The notes under the pieces: model-generated
Told to the model about the DNA's origin: nothing
Databases searched by the model: none
What the model saw: only the letters and a program-made list of their open reading frames with translations
Made by a program: the position numbers and the translations under genes
Shown: positions 43,905 through 52,097 of the stretch, in pieces
Layout: every line of letters starts with the position of its first letter
How positions within the stretch are numbered: the stretch's first letter is position 1
IMG/VR virus record: IMGVR_UViG_3300020435_000116
Span: 1-64,000 of that record
Length of the DNA stretch: 64,000 bases
Reading direction: 5' to 3' (one strand)
DNA from: a virus

Positions 43905-44234
43905 TTAGTCGGTTTCAGACGAGTAAGGAGTCGACTTACCTAGCGCTTTATAAAGCGCCGTCCCTATAAGTCCTGTCTCAGTGTGTTCTAAGTTACCATT
44001 CCTATTAGTAAAGCAAGAGCCTTTAGGTAGATAATGACGCTCAAAACAACCATGCCACTGACCCGTATACTTAGTAGGGCTGCCGTTTTTATACATTGAA
44101 GGTGCACACATACAGCACAACGCCTCGCCGTCTTCAACGTTGCTAAAGAACCGTGAGTTTCTATGGCGGCGATTGTAAATACCCAGTGCGGAGTTTTCCG
44201 CCACACCACACCGGGTACATTGAAAGATAGCCAC
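43905..44234 (-). CDS. Cys-rich zinc-binding protein, 109 aa
   Basis: CTRCG near the N-terminus and CCMCAP near 40 form a probable four-Cys zinc site. GTG start directly after the thymidylate kinase stop, without a clear ribosome binding site, so it may depend on coupling. A different frame (43988-44209) overlaps but lacks the Cys pattern. Function unknown. Confidence 0.55.
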   Translation of the reverse strand: MAIFQCTRCGVAENSALGIYNRRHRNSRFFSNVEDGEALCCMCAPSMYKNGSPTKYTGQWHGCFERHYLPKGSCFTNRNGNLEHTETGLIGTALYKALGKSTPYSSETD

Positions 44235-44235
44235 G

Positions 44236-44880
44236 CTAGATCAATTCGTTTACACTAAAGATAACATCATCGCAAACATCTTTAGGTGACTGATTCGCAT
44301 CGATGGTTAGCGTATAGGCGCTCACTGGTTTTAAGCTATTATACGTTGCCACAGTAGCGTTGTAACGTCCCGCCCATTGTTTAAATACCTCAATAGGCTG
44401 GTCGTCATTTTTATCGGCTACTTGGCCCCTGCCTTCACCATGCATGCAGCGATTCTTCGCCACATGAGGATCTACATTTAAATAGATAAGAAAATCAGGA
44501 ATAGCATACTCATCAAGTATTTCAGCAATCAACTCATTGAGCGGACGTGTGTTATAATAGTCGTGCTGGTATACAATAGTAGATAACCAGTAACGGTCTA
44601 AAACAACCCACGTACCCTTAGCCAGTAATGGTTTAATTATCTCTTCTAATAGACAACGGCGTGATAGCCACAGTAACTCAGATTGAGTCTGTACTGAGAT
44701 ATTACTATCCGGGTGTTTAATCAGCGTACGAACAGCTTCACCGATGACAGTATCGCCAGGTTCACGATAGTTATTAACTTCTACACCATGTACTTCACGA
44801 AGCCAACTCACCAGTCTTTCCACTACCGTTGTCTTACCCGCACCTTCTATTCCTTCTACAACAATAAGTTTACCTGACAT
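44236..44880 (-). CDS. tmk: Thymidylate kinase (dTMP to dTDP), 214 aa
   Basis: P-loop EGIEGAGKTT (residues 9-18), the REPG motif (YREPGDTVIGEAVR), the DR(Y/H) motif (LDRYWLSTIVYQ) and a lid-like Arg-rich stretch (HGEGRGQ). Length is typical. It phosphorylates dTMP in cytosolic dTTP synthesis. It lies next to dUTPase and DHFR, which supply and protect the dTMP pool; thymidylate synthase is not in this window. Confidence 0.9.
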   Translation of the reverse strand: MSGKLIVVEGIEGAGKTTVVERLVSWLREVHGVEVNNYREPGDTVIGEAVRTLIKHPDSNISVQTQSELLWLSRRCLLEEIIKPLLAKGTWVVLDRYWLSTIVYQHDYYNTRPLNELIAEILDEYAIPDFLIYLNVDPHVAKNRCMHGEGRGQVADKNDDQPIEVFKQWAGRYNATVATYNSLKPVSAYTLTIDANQSPKDVCDDVIFSVNELI

Positions 44881-44881
44881 A

Positions 44882-45604
44882 TTACACCTTTGAATAAGTA
44901 ATGTGATCTTCCCATGCTGCTTCCAGGGCAGTACGGATATAGTCTGCTACTACATCACTAGGGGTGTTTAACTCGATCGCGGTTAAAACAATAGCCTCTA
45001 AGATGGCATTATCAGCAGTAGATTCACCAGTGCTAGAAACGCGCCAGTTGCGGCTATAAGTACCTTCCTTATCGCCGTTTTTCTGCCTAAAATGATTAAG
45101 TTGATTTTTACCAATATACCAAGTATACAACGCTTCAAAACTCAGTCCTAGATCTTCCATAATACGCATGAAATAAGTGATATCAGGTTCACGAAATTCA
45201 ATCGTATCGTTAATAAAACGCTCAACATCAACGCAGAGCTCTTCAACACCTTCTGGGAAAGTTAGCGGTTCTCCAAACGGTCCTTCATTTAAAATACTAT
45301 CTGTTAGAACGATAGCAACGTCTTGAAATGATTCTTCTTCATCACGACGCTGTAGAAGATGCGATAGGTAGAAATGCCAGATGTCAATGACTTCAAGTTG
45401 CGCTTGTCTAATACTTACCGCGCCTTTCTTCCACCATTCCCAATCGACCCATTCAGTAACAATCTCAGACGCCTCAGTCCACATTGCGCGATACCAAGAA
45501 CGTTCAAGTGCCGTCCAGTCTTCCGTCTTATTCATCACCACATTAACTTCATGTTGCTTTTGAAGCATGTCAGTTAATGCATTTATTAATTGTTCTCTAT
45601 TCAT
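44882..45604 (-). CDS. Dimeric all-alpha dUTPase, 240 aa
   Basis: Motifs of the dimeric dUTPase/MazG-fold family: EASEIVTEWVDWEWWKK (Mg-binding Glu residues), QAQLEVIDIWHFYL (ExxD) and the C-terminal KNQLNHFRQKNGDKEGTYSR. It would hydrolyse dUTP to dUMP, limiting uracil incorporation and feeding dTMP synthesis. It overlaps the upstream gene by 8 bp. Confidence 0.85.
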   Translation of the reverse strand: MNREQLINALTDMLQKQHEVNVVMNKTEDWTALERSWYRAMWTEASEIVTEWVDWEWWKKGAVSIRQAQLEVIDIWHFYLSHLLQRRDEEESFQDVAIVLTDSILNEGPFGEPLTFPEGVEELCVDVERFINDTIEFREPDITYFMRIMEDLGLSFEALYTWYIGKNQLNHFRQKNGDKEGTYSRNWRVSSTGESTADNAILEAIVLTAIELNTPSDVVADYIRTALEAAWEDHITYSKV

Positions 45605-45875
45605 TATCTTTATCCTTACTGGGTAAGATGTATTCGTTAATCTGCTCGATGGTATATCCGTTGGGGTCAGAAGACCATAATACTTGAGTTATATCAACAT
45701 TAAAGGTGTAGGTCTTTCCACATACACTACACTGATGCGGTACTTTTTTACTTTCAACACCACCCCACCATTCTGAAACATTAGTAGTATCTCTAAGAGA
45801 CTTTACCGGATTACCACAAACGTCACAGTCATAGGCGATCTGTATAGGGGTTAGAATCACTTGTTTAGCGGGCAT
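45597..45875 (-). CDS. Small zinc-ribbon protein, 92 aa
   Basis: The ATG at 45875 has GGAG nine bases upstream and overlaps the DHFR stop by 11 bp; longer starts run inside DHFR. Two CxxC pairs (CDVCG about 17-21; CSVCG about 48-52) form a zinc ribbon. Function unknown. Confidence 0.6.
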   Translation of the reverse strand: MPAKQVILTPIQIAYDCDVCGNPVKSLRDTTNVSEWWGGVESKKVPHQCSVCGKTYTFNVDITQVLWSSDPNGYTIEQINEYILPSKDKDNE

Positions 45876-46449
45876 AGTGACGCTCCAATGTAATGCGCGT
45901 GTCCGTATCAGGATTTTCGGTATCAACAAAATGAAGAATCTGAAACCCAATACCTGGGTTCTTAGATTTCTCTAATTCGCTGATTTTCTCAATACGGTAA
46001 TTATCAAGAAGAGAGGTGTCAAAGAACGCATCACAATCAAAATGCGATACTTTAGCATGGGATATGCGCGTGACAATGTAACGATCAACCCAACGGTGCA
46101 TGGCCTTATAGATCTCAGCCCCACCGCAGATGAATATCTTAGTACGCTCTCCGCCTGTATCGATAGAGTCTGCTAGGGCTCTAGCTGTCCACATTGCATT
46201 TTCAGGACTTGAGGTAACAATAACACCTTGTGCAGTCAGTTGCATGTTTCTAGTGAGAACAATAGTAACACGTCCCGGCAATGGCTTCCCTATACTTTCA
46301 AAGGTCTTACGACCCATAATGACAATTTGTTTATACGTCGTTTCTTTGAAATGTTTAAAGTCTTCCGGACAATACCACGGGATACTGTTATCACGTCCTA
46401 TCCCCCACTTGGCATCACAAGCCAATATACCGATAGCGTTATCATACAT
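45865..46449 (-). CDS. folA: Dihydrofolate reductase, 194 aa
   Basis: Motifs IGRDNSIPWYCPEDFKHFK (substrate and folate pocket), IMGRKTFESIGKPLPGR (NADPH site) and IFICGGAEIYK (cofactor-binding Gly-Gly). It regenerates tetrahydrofolate for thymidylate synthesis. Length is slightly above the usual 160 aa because of a C-terminal extension. It overlaps the upstream exonuclease gene by 8 bp. Confidence 0.9.
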   Translation of the reverse strand: MYDNAIGILACDAKWGIGRDNSIPWYCPEDFKHFKETTYKQIVIMGRKTFESIGKPLPGRVTIVLTRNMQLTAQGVIVTSSPENAMWTARALADSIDTGGERTKIFICGGAEIYKAMHRWVDRYIVTRISHAKVSHFDCDAFFDTSLLDNYRIEKISELEKSKNPGIGFQILHFVDTENPDTDTRITLERHYAR

Positions 46450-47080
46450 CGCCTTTCTCCTTAATAGCGGCTAGTAACTCTCTAACAATAGTTGAAGCTG
46501 TTTTAAATTCATGCCGACAATCATGCAGCGCGTGATGTAGTATCCCCTCAAACTCGATAGTGTACTTAGGATCAATTCCTAATAATAACCGCCCCAGCCA
46601 GACTATTGTGCGTAGTGATTGGTTATCGCCATACTTCCATGGCAGTTCAATGTCCAAATCTCGATAAGCTTCTACAATAATGGCGTTGTCAAATTCACTA
46701 CCGTTACCAGTTATGTTGATTTGTTTAACATCATATTTCTCTTTAAAATCATTGATGTCATCATTTAATTTTAATAAAGCTTCAGCCAGGGGCATACGTG
46801 GTAGGGTTTCATCAAATATTTCTCTTTGAGCCTCTAGAGAAACCAGAGAGCTGTCTTTCCAGAATACCTCAAACGTATCATGATCCTTTATACGGTCCTC
46901 TTGACCAACCCCGTTTATTCGATAATACGACTCTGCCAAAATCTCACCAGTAACAAGATTACCAATAACTAGACCTATGGTGAATATGTGTGTTTTATTA
47001 CGAAGAGATCCTGTCTCAATATCTAAAACACCAGCGATGGGGTTTCTGGTAATTGTTTTTACATTGTTAGATATTTTCAA
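46442..47080 (-). CDS. DEDDh 3'-5' exonuclease-like protein, 212 aa
   Basis: TTG start with AAGGAATAG. Motifs: LDIETG (Asp20, Glu22), GNGSEFDN (Asp131) and HHALHDCRHE (H182 to D187 spacing), matching DEDDh exonucleases of the ExoVIII/Rv2179c-like group. It would degrade DNA or RNA 3' ends; the biological substrate is uncertain. It may help recombination or nucleotide recycling. Confidence 0.75.
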   Translation of the reverse strand: MKISNNVKTITRNPIAGVLDIETGSLRNKTHIFTIGLVIGNLVTGEILAESYYRINGVGQEDRIKDHDTFEVFWKDSSLVSLEAQREIFDETLPRMPLAEALLKLNDDINDFKEKYDVKQINITGNGSEFDNAIIVEAYRDLDIELPWKYGDNQSLRTIVWLGRLLLGIDPKYTIEFEGILHHALHDCRHEFKTASTIVRELLAAIKEKGDV

Positions 47081-47084
47081 GTCG

Positions 47085-47417
47085 CTATTCCTTATTATCT
47101 AATTTAAACTGCTTAACAAGACTTTCAGAGAAATCACCCCCCTCTAAGTCTTTCAAAAACATCAGGTAGGCAATGCAGTCGGTAATCTCACCTTTCGCTA
47201 GATGGGATTTTAAAGCCACCACGCATTCTTCAGGAGTGTTAAAGAACCGCCCCTCACCTATTGCAGCATTTGGTGGCGGGTAGCGCCATCCCCTAGTTAG
47301 ACCATGTTTAAGTTGTGCGTGACGTAATTTAACTAGAACATCATCAGCTGCTCTAACAACGGTGTTGAATGTATCGTCGTGTAGGTCTTCAACGTTAACT
47401 GGATTATAGTTACTCAT
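47085..47417 (-). CDS. Phage protein with MazG-like features, 110 aa
   Basis: GGAGAATTAAA precedes the ATG. The motif LRHAQLKHGLTRGWRYPPP and the helix HLAKGEITDCIAYLMFL recall small phage nucleotide pyrophosphohydrolase-like proteins, but the full set of metal ligands is not visible. Location among nucleotide genes supports this weakly. It overlaps the upstream gene by 4 bp. Confidence 0.5.
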   Translation of the reverse strand: MSNYNPVNVEDLHDDTFNTVVRAADDVLVKLRHAQLKHGLTRGWRYPPPNAAIGEGRFFNTPEECVVALKSHLAKGEITDCIAYLMFLKDLEGGDFSESLVKQFKLDNKE

Positions 47418-47779
47418 TTTAATTCTCCAATATATTTAAAGGGAATGTCGTAGTTGTTACAGATCTTTTCAAACATCTCAATGAGTAGATGTCGATGGCA
47501 GAAGTCACCGTCTTTACAATAACAACCGAACGCTACTTGTTCTTGTTTACTCATCGCTTCAAATAAATTACGATAACGTCGATACCTTAGACGCATCAGT
47601 GTTTTAAACTTCTCAGTGTATTGTTCTTCTGTAATCTCACCTTGTTTGTAAGCCATTAATAATGCCCATGTCGGGGCCAGCCAGCGGTAGCCGCTTTTAA
47701 CAGAGCTATTTATAAGCAGTATATGCTCGTGCTCTGGGTTATCTTCAGCCTTACCAATTTGATATGTATAACACTGCAT
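47414..47779 (-). CDS. DUF488-like protein, 121 aa
   Basis: GAGGAGATTC precedes the ATG. The C-terminal motif CYCKDGDFCHRHLLIEMFEKI is characteristic of DUF488-type proteins found in many phages and bacteria (a possible nucleotide- or metal-binding site), whose function is not established. No other motif. Confidence 0.6.
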   Translation of the reverse strand: MQCYTYQIGKAEDNPEHEHILLINSSVKSGYRWLAPTWALLMAYKQGEITEEQYTEKFKTLMRLRYRRYRNLFEAMSKQEQVAFGCYCKDGDFCHRHLLIEMFEKICNNYDIPFKYIGELK

Positions 47780-47823
47780 GATGAATCTCCTCTATAGGTT
47801 TCTTTACCCGCGTCAGAGTTAAC

Positions 47824-47854
47824 ACGGCATAAAGCCAGGGACAACGCCCTGGCT
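47824..47854 (-). terminator. Terminator after 47858-48256, ATGCCGT type
   Basis: AGCCAGGG pairs with CCCTGGCT (47833-47840 and 47847-47854). On the minus strand TTTATGCCGTG follows. It ends the 47858-49136 cluster. Confidence 0.85.
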
Positions 47855-47857
47855 AGT

Positions 47858-48256
47858 TTAATTACCTACGCGCGGTTTACCCACTGGACCTTGATCAGGA
47901 CTAATAGCCTCTAGTAGATTACGTGACTCGTTATTAATACGTTTAATACGTATCAGCAAATCAATAATCTGCCGACTGTTTAATTTAAGAGATTGAGCAG
48001 CTAGGCTTTTATCTCTTTCGATATATTCTTGCTTTTCATTCATCTCCGCAATTAACTGATCAATAATATCCTCAAGGGGTATACCGTCAGGATTTGTTCG
48101 AGACATGAGGATTGGGGTCGTACCCATAGCGCCCGTCTTCCTAGTTACGTGTGTTAACTGCGCCATTGGATCGACTTTAGCTTGAATGATCTTTTCTATA
48201 TCTCCGAGCGTTTCATGTCCGACGTTTGTGGGTGTAACTAAAAAGAAAGTTGCCAT
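47858..48256 (-). CDS. Hypothetical protein, 132 aa
   Basis: AGAGG precedes the ATG at 48256, which overlaps the RuvC-like stop (TGATG); a GTG one codon earlier is possible. Helical throughout the second half (IDQLIAEMNEKQEYIERD). No family recognised. It is coupled to the resolvase gene. Confidence 0.5.
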   Translation of the reverse strand: MATFFLVTPTNVGHETLGDIEKIIQAKVDPMAQLTHVTRKTGAMGTTPILMSRTNPDGIPLEDIIDQLIAEMNEKQEYIERDKSLAAQSLKLNSRQIIDLLIRIKRINNESRNLLEAISPDQGPVGKPRVGN

Positions 48257-48831
48257 CACGACCTCTTTATATAAGGACCAAATTGGAATTCATAAAACCA
48301 GTAAGCCACAGCTACCGCATCAACACTGTGCTCGTCTAGTTCCTCAGGGTTTACATCTCTTTCCCAGCTAATATCATCTTTTGCAATAAGTGCCTTTTGC
48401 ATGTCATCTTTATCTTTACTAGAACCTGACACACCAAGTGCGTTCTTAACGCTCTTAGGGTCAATCTCATTAAGCTTCAATGAGAAGTCATGTGTAAGTA
48501 GAGCTTGATTGACAATACACACGCATTCTTTTAATGCACCATAAGCTGCAGGGAAACGTCCTAAGAATGGCGTCTCGATTGCAACAGCATGGGGGTCCCA
48601 CTGATCAAAGATATTCAAAATTGCATTATAGTGACCGTGTAGTTTAGCTACTCTATCACCATGTATTTTGGCAATATGAGCGTATCGCTTAACATGGTCT
48701 TTACCCTTTAGCGTAAAAGACTGGGCGCAGATAACTTTATAGGTTCTAATGTCTACCTCTAAAATACCTACACCCATGTTGTCAACGCTAGGATCAAAGC
48801 CAATGATGCGAAAAGTGTTTACACCGAACAT
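48256..48831 (-). CDS. RuvC-like Holliday-junction resolvase, 191 aa
   Basis: RuvC catalytic pattern: Asp13 (IIGFDPSVDNMG), Glu86 (VAIETPFL) and His168/Asp171 (DEHSVDAVAVAYW), with a conserved-type K/S stretch between. It resolves four-way junctions in recombination and packaging. The family also includes phage branch-removing nucleases. Confidence 0.85.
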   Translation of the reverse strand: MFGVNTFRIIGFDPSVDNMGVGILEVDIRTYKVICAQSFTLKGKDHVKRYAHIAKIHGDRVAKLHGHYNAILNIFDQWDPHAVAIETPFLGRFPAAYGALKECVCIVNQALLTHDFSLKLNEIDPKSVKNALGVSGSSKDKDDMQKALIAKDDISWERDVNPEELDEHSVDAVAVAYWFYEFQFGPYIKRS

Positions 48832-48833
48832 AG

Positions 48834-49136
48834 CTAACCTAACCTGTTGTTATTGAGCTTGATTACAAGCATCTTTCTCCTAGCGATCTCAAGGCTATAA
48901 GAGGAGCGTCGAGCTCCTCCTTGACCGGTTATCTCTAAAGGTAATGGTACATTAGAGATGTAGAGCGCGCCGCATTCCTTGCAGTGACATGGCCAGGCAT
49001 GGCTACCATACAGTTTTTCCCGTGTTGCTTCACTTATACTGGTAAGTGAGACTTTACCTTTACAGGTCTCTACTTCACACTCATAATCGAGCGTGTGGGC
49101 AAAGGTACTTAACGTTTTTATATGGTCACTCTGCAT
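48834..49136 (-). CDS. Cys-rich small protein, 100 aa
   Basis: AAGGTGATG precedes the ATG. Cys pairs at CEVETC (about 20-25) and CHCKECG (about 50-56) suggest one zinc site; the C-terminus is basic. It lies 2 bp upstream of the RuvC-like gene, with which it is probably cotranscribed. Function unknown. Confidence 0.55.
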   Translation of the reverse strand: MQSDHIKTLSTFAHTLDYECEVETCKGKVSLTSISEATREKLYGSHAWPCHCKECGALYISNVPLPLEITGQGGARRSSYSLEIARRKMLVIKLNNNRLG

Positions 49137-49145
49137 GTCATCACC

Positions 49146-49979
49146 TTAGATTGATAATGATTCAGTACCACCTAGATTAAACTCAAGCGTTAAGCTGTTA
49201 TTTAACAACCATAACTGCTGATGCATGGTGATGTGCGTGTTAACCTGCGCGGCAATAACTTCAGCGTAAGTGAATGAACCACCTTCGCTGTTAGTAGCGC
49301 TGTGTGTGTAGTCCTGACCAGATACCAAACCTATCTCAGATAACGTCGCGTACTCTTCTTCACCATAGATAATTTTAGCAGCATTAACGATTTCGTTGAT
49401 AATGTCGCTAGTGAAGTTAAGCGTGATACCTGCAGAGGCGGTCAGGTACTCACCATCAGACACGTTAATACCCGTAGGCGATACTTCAGTTGGCGTTGGA
49501 CTCAAGTCGCTTGAAGACGGTGTATATGGAACAGTTGACTGATCACCGTCAGTAACAGTTACACGGTTGTAATCAATATCCACGTTAGTGTTATCGATGC
49601 GCAGTAAGTAATAGGCGATGTAATTAACACCGTCAATAGTTTCTTCGCGACGCATACCGTAACGGGCACGCTGTGTTGCGGTAAGGTCATTATCTACCTC
49701 GCGTAATACAAAGGGTAGGTGTTTAAATAACGCCGCGTCAGACGCTCTGTGGGTATTTAAACGCGTAAGCGATGCACCGTCTGCGCCACTGGCGTTTCTA
49801 TGACCACCACGTCCGATTGCTAGGTACTGCATTACCGGATAGCCCTCGGTTGGATGGATGCCATCGAGAATACCAAACTTTTCATTTAGTGTGGTATTAT
49901 CTACGATGTCGTAGGGAATACCTAAAACCTGTGCTGATTGAAGCGCACTGGCGTAGATGGTACGTGTTACATTAGTCAT
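49146..49979 (-). CDS. Virion structural (probably tail or baseplate) protein, 277 aa
   Basis: The protein is beta-rich with Thr/Asp/Ser-rich linkers (TVPYTPSSSDLSPTPTEV) and a helical C-terminal part. No domain recognised. It is coupled by an 8-bp overlap to the larger 49972-52056 gene, so they likely assemble together. Lengths 694 and 277 resemble a sheath and tube pair, but sequence features do not support that. Confidence 0.55.
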   Translation of the reverse strand: MTNVTRTIYASALQSAQVLGIPYDIVDNTTLNEKFGILDGIHPTEGYPVMQYLAIGRGGHRNASGADGASLTRLNTHRASDAALFKHLPFVLREVDNDLTATQRARYGMRREETIDGVNYIAYYLLRIDNTNVDIDYNRVTVTDGDQSTVPYTPSSSDLSPTPTEVSPTGINVSDGEYLTASAGITLNFTSDIINEIVNAAKIIYGEEEYATLSEIGLVSGQDYTHSATNSEGGSFTYAEVIAAQVNTHITMHQQLWLLNNSLTLEFNLGGTESLSI

Positions 49980-52056
49980 GTGTTATTTCCTTTACGGCGA
50001 CTTCAACGTTTGCAATGCGTATAGAACCTAAAGTCTTAGCACGGGTGTGAAGTGTTGCAGTATCTAATTGGTTAATGGAGAACTGTGCATACGATTGGCT
50101 TGTGTCATTTAACCTTAACACGCCTGGTTCAATATCGATGGAACCCATGTCTGCATGTAGAGATGCGTCTTTGACACGAAGTGTAGAATCGTAGTCACCG
50201 TCGTTATGTGAGCCAGATATATCCAATTCAGAGATCTTGAATCTACTAGTATCTACATTAAATGAATTCTGACCTAACAATGTTGATACGACGTTAATAT
50301 CGTAACTGGTTAGCTGGTTCAAAATAGACACTAGCGCGTTTTGTATAGCCTGCGCGGTGGTATCTGTAGATGCATCGCTACCTGTGGACGTCTCTACAAT
50401 AATATCCATAAATGCTTGCGCATCTGTAATGCTAATCTCTTCAACATCAATATCGTTAACAAATAACCATTGATCATAAGTTTCTATATTGCTAAGCGTG
50501 ATAGTCTTAGATTTAGTTAATCGATTAAACAGAATACGTAATTCTGCTTTCTCTTCGATCTTGCTAGCCATATTAGAGGCCGTTAAGATAGAGGCAAGTA
50601 CCGTATATACATCGTGAACATGTTCAAAGAAGCCTTCGGCGTTGATAATGTTAGACGTGGTAGGTAAACTTAAGAATAAATCACGATATGGTTCTACATA
50701 TTTAGGATTCAGTCCTTCGGTGAATGTATCCCAATCCTGCATTACTGGTTCTACTGTTAAGAACGTAGTAAAGGTAGGGATTTTATCTAATGTTACGCCT
50801 AGTGTGCGGTTAAACAGATACATGTACAATATAAATGCATCAGCTGCACTTATTTGAAGTATGTTACCGCTATGCGGGTTAACTAATGTTACGTTACCAC
50901 TATAGACGTTGATGTTAGATAAATAAACCCAATGTTCAAGTAATAGTTGGTTGATGTCAACAGCTTCAAAGCTATCGTTGATCTCTACTACTGATTCTAC
51001 CACTTTAGTTAAGACACGGTCTCTGCCTGAGCGCTGCATCTTCAACACCCACTCATCTGTGAGTTCCTCTGCGTTAAGCCCATTATCAGGCGCAAAGTTA
51101 CGAACCAATTCAGTCAGTTCATCGGGTGTATAGATTTGTATTGCATCAGCGCTAACTAGAGAGTCGTTAAGTGGATAACGAATAACGTCAATCTCTGGAC
51201 GTATTGAATCAGGTAAACTGTCCGTACGATGACGTAGGTCGTAGGCGTATAAAGGTAGACCACGTTTGGTTAATAGATTCTCAATTAACAGTCTAAACGT
51301 TGATGTCTTCCCTGAGTTCTTATAGATGTATCGGATGTTTCTATATAAGAACAAAGCCTGCGCGGTATTAAGGCTTTCACGATAACCACTCAAACCACCA
51401 TGACCTGCTAGGTAGGTCCATACGTGATAACTATGGGCCTTGTACGTCTTAGCGTTATCTAACCGTATGTTGATAATAGCATTAGGTAGGTGACTGAACA
51501 TCACACCTATGGCGCTTGCTAGATAAAGATCATCACTTAACGTGTAATCGTTAATATGCCACCGCAGCATATGGCGATGTATCCAATTCTGTATACGGCT
51601 AATTAAATCAGCCTCATTGATCTCAACAAGGTCATTGTTATAAAAAAGAATATCCCAATCGGAAGCGGCAATAGCCGTATCTATATCAACCGGATTAACA
51701 ATACCACGGATTAACGTTTCTTGATCAGGGTAGCGGGCAAGCAAAGACAGATACGCATCGCTATTAAAGGTATACGCTTTCGCCGTAGAGCGGTGTATCT
51801 CTAAACTCTCTCGAGTGAATGCTATGACCTCTAAAGTATCAAGTGATGTTACCGTCATCGGTTCGTCAAAAGGATGGTATTGACCGCTTAAATTTAAATA
51901 ATATTTCCATGTACTCGGGTCCGTTTCATCAACTTCTACCCCAAGCAGGTTAAGTTCTGCATTTATAGCAGATGCGACTTCGCTGGATTTTAAAATAATC
52001 GAACGGGCTAGATTAATACAGCTTTGTCGATAAAGATCGTAGGTAGAGTCAGACAT
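49972..52056 (-). CDS. Virion structural (probably baseplate) protein, 694 aa
   Basis: Mainly helical in the first 550 residues (SRIQNWIHRHMLRWHINDYT), with a beta-rich C-terminal 130 residues (IDIEPGVLRLNDTSQSYAQF). A large multi-domain helical protein coupled to a smaller partner fits a baseplate-wedge component. No sheath-type motif. Transcribed divergently from the portal gene. Confidence 0.55.
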   Translation of the reverse strand: MSDSTYDLYRQSCINLARSIILKSSEVASAINAELNLLGVEVDETDPSTWKYYLNLSGQYHPFDEPMTVTSLDTLEVIAFTRESLEIHRSTAKAYTFNSDAYLSLLARYPDQETLIRGIVNPVDIDTAIAASDWDILFYNNDLVEINEADLISRIQNWIHRHMLRWHINDYTLSDDLYLASAIGVMFSHLPNAIINIRLDNAKTYKAHSYHVWTYLAGHGGLSGYRESLNTAQALFLYRNIRYIYKNSGKTSTFRLLIENLLTKRGLPLYAYDLRHRTDSLPDSIRPEIDVIRYPLNDSLVSADAIQIYTPDELTELVRNFAPDNGLNAEELTDEWVLKMQRSGRDRVLTKVVESVVEINDSFEAVDINQLLLEHWVYLSNINVYSGNVTLVNPHSGNILQISAADAFILYMYLFNRTLGVTLDKIPTFTTFLTVEPVMQDWDTFTEGLNPKYVEPYRDLFLSLPTTSNIINAEGFFEHVHDVYTVLASILTASNMASKIEEKAELRILFNRLTKSKTITLSNIETYDQWLFVNDIDVEEISITDAQAFMDIIVETSTGSDASTDTTAQAIQNALVSILNQLTSYDINVVSTLLGQNSFNVDTSRFKISELDISGSHNDGDYDSTLRVKDASLHADMGSIDIEPGVLRLNDTSQSYAQFSINQLDTATLHTRAKTLGSIRIANVEVAVKEITHD

Positions 52057-52097
52057 ATTGTACTTCGCTCTTTATTACAGTTATAGGTAATTACACA

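Noticed and set aside
43988-44209. Alternative frame overlapping the Cys-rich 109 aa gene
   Set aside because: It lacks the spaced Cys pairs and its composition looks like an off-frame translation of the other gene.
49146-52056. Reading the 694 and 277 aa pair as tail sheath and tube
   Set aside because: Only the lengths match phiKZ-type sheath and tube; the sequences are helical or linker-rich and lack the sheath-like start.
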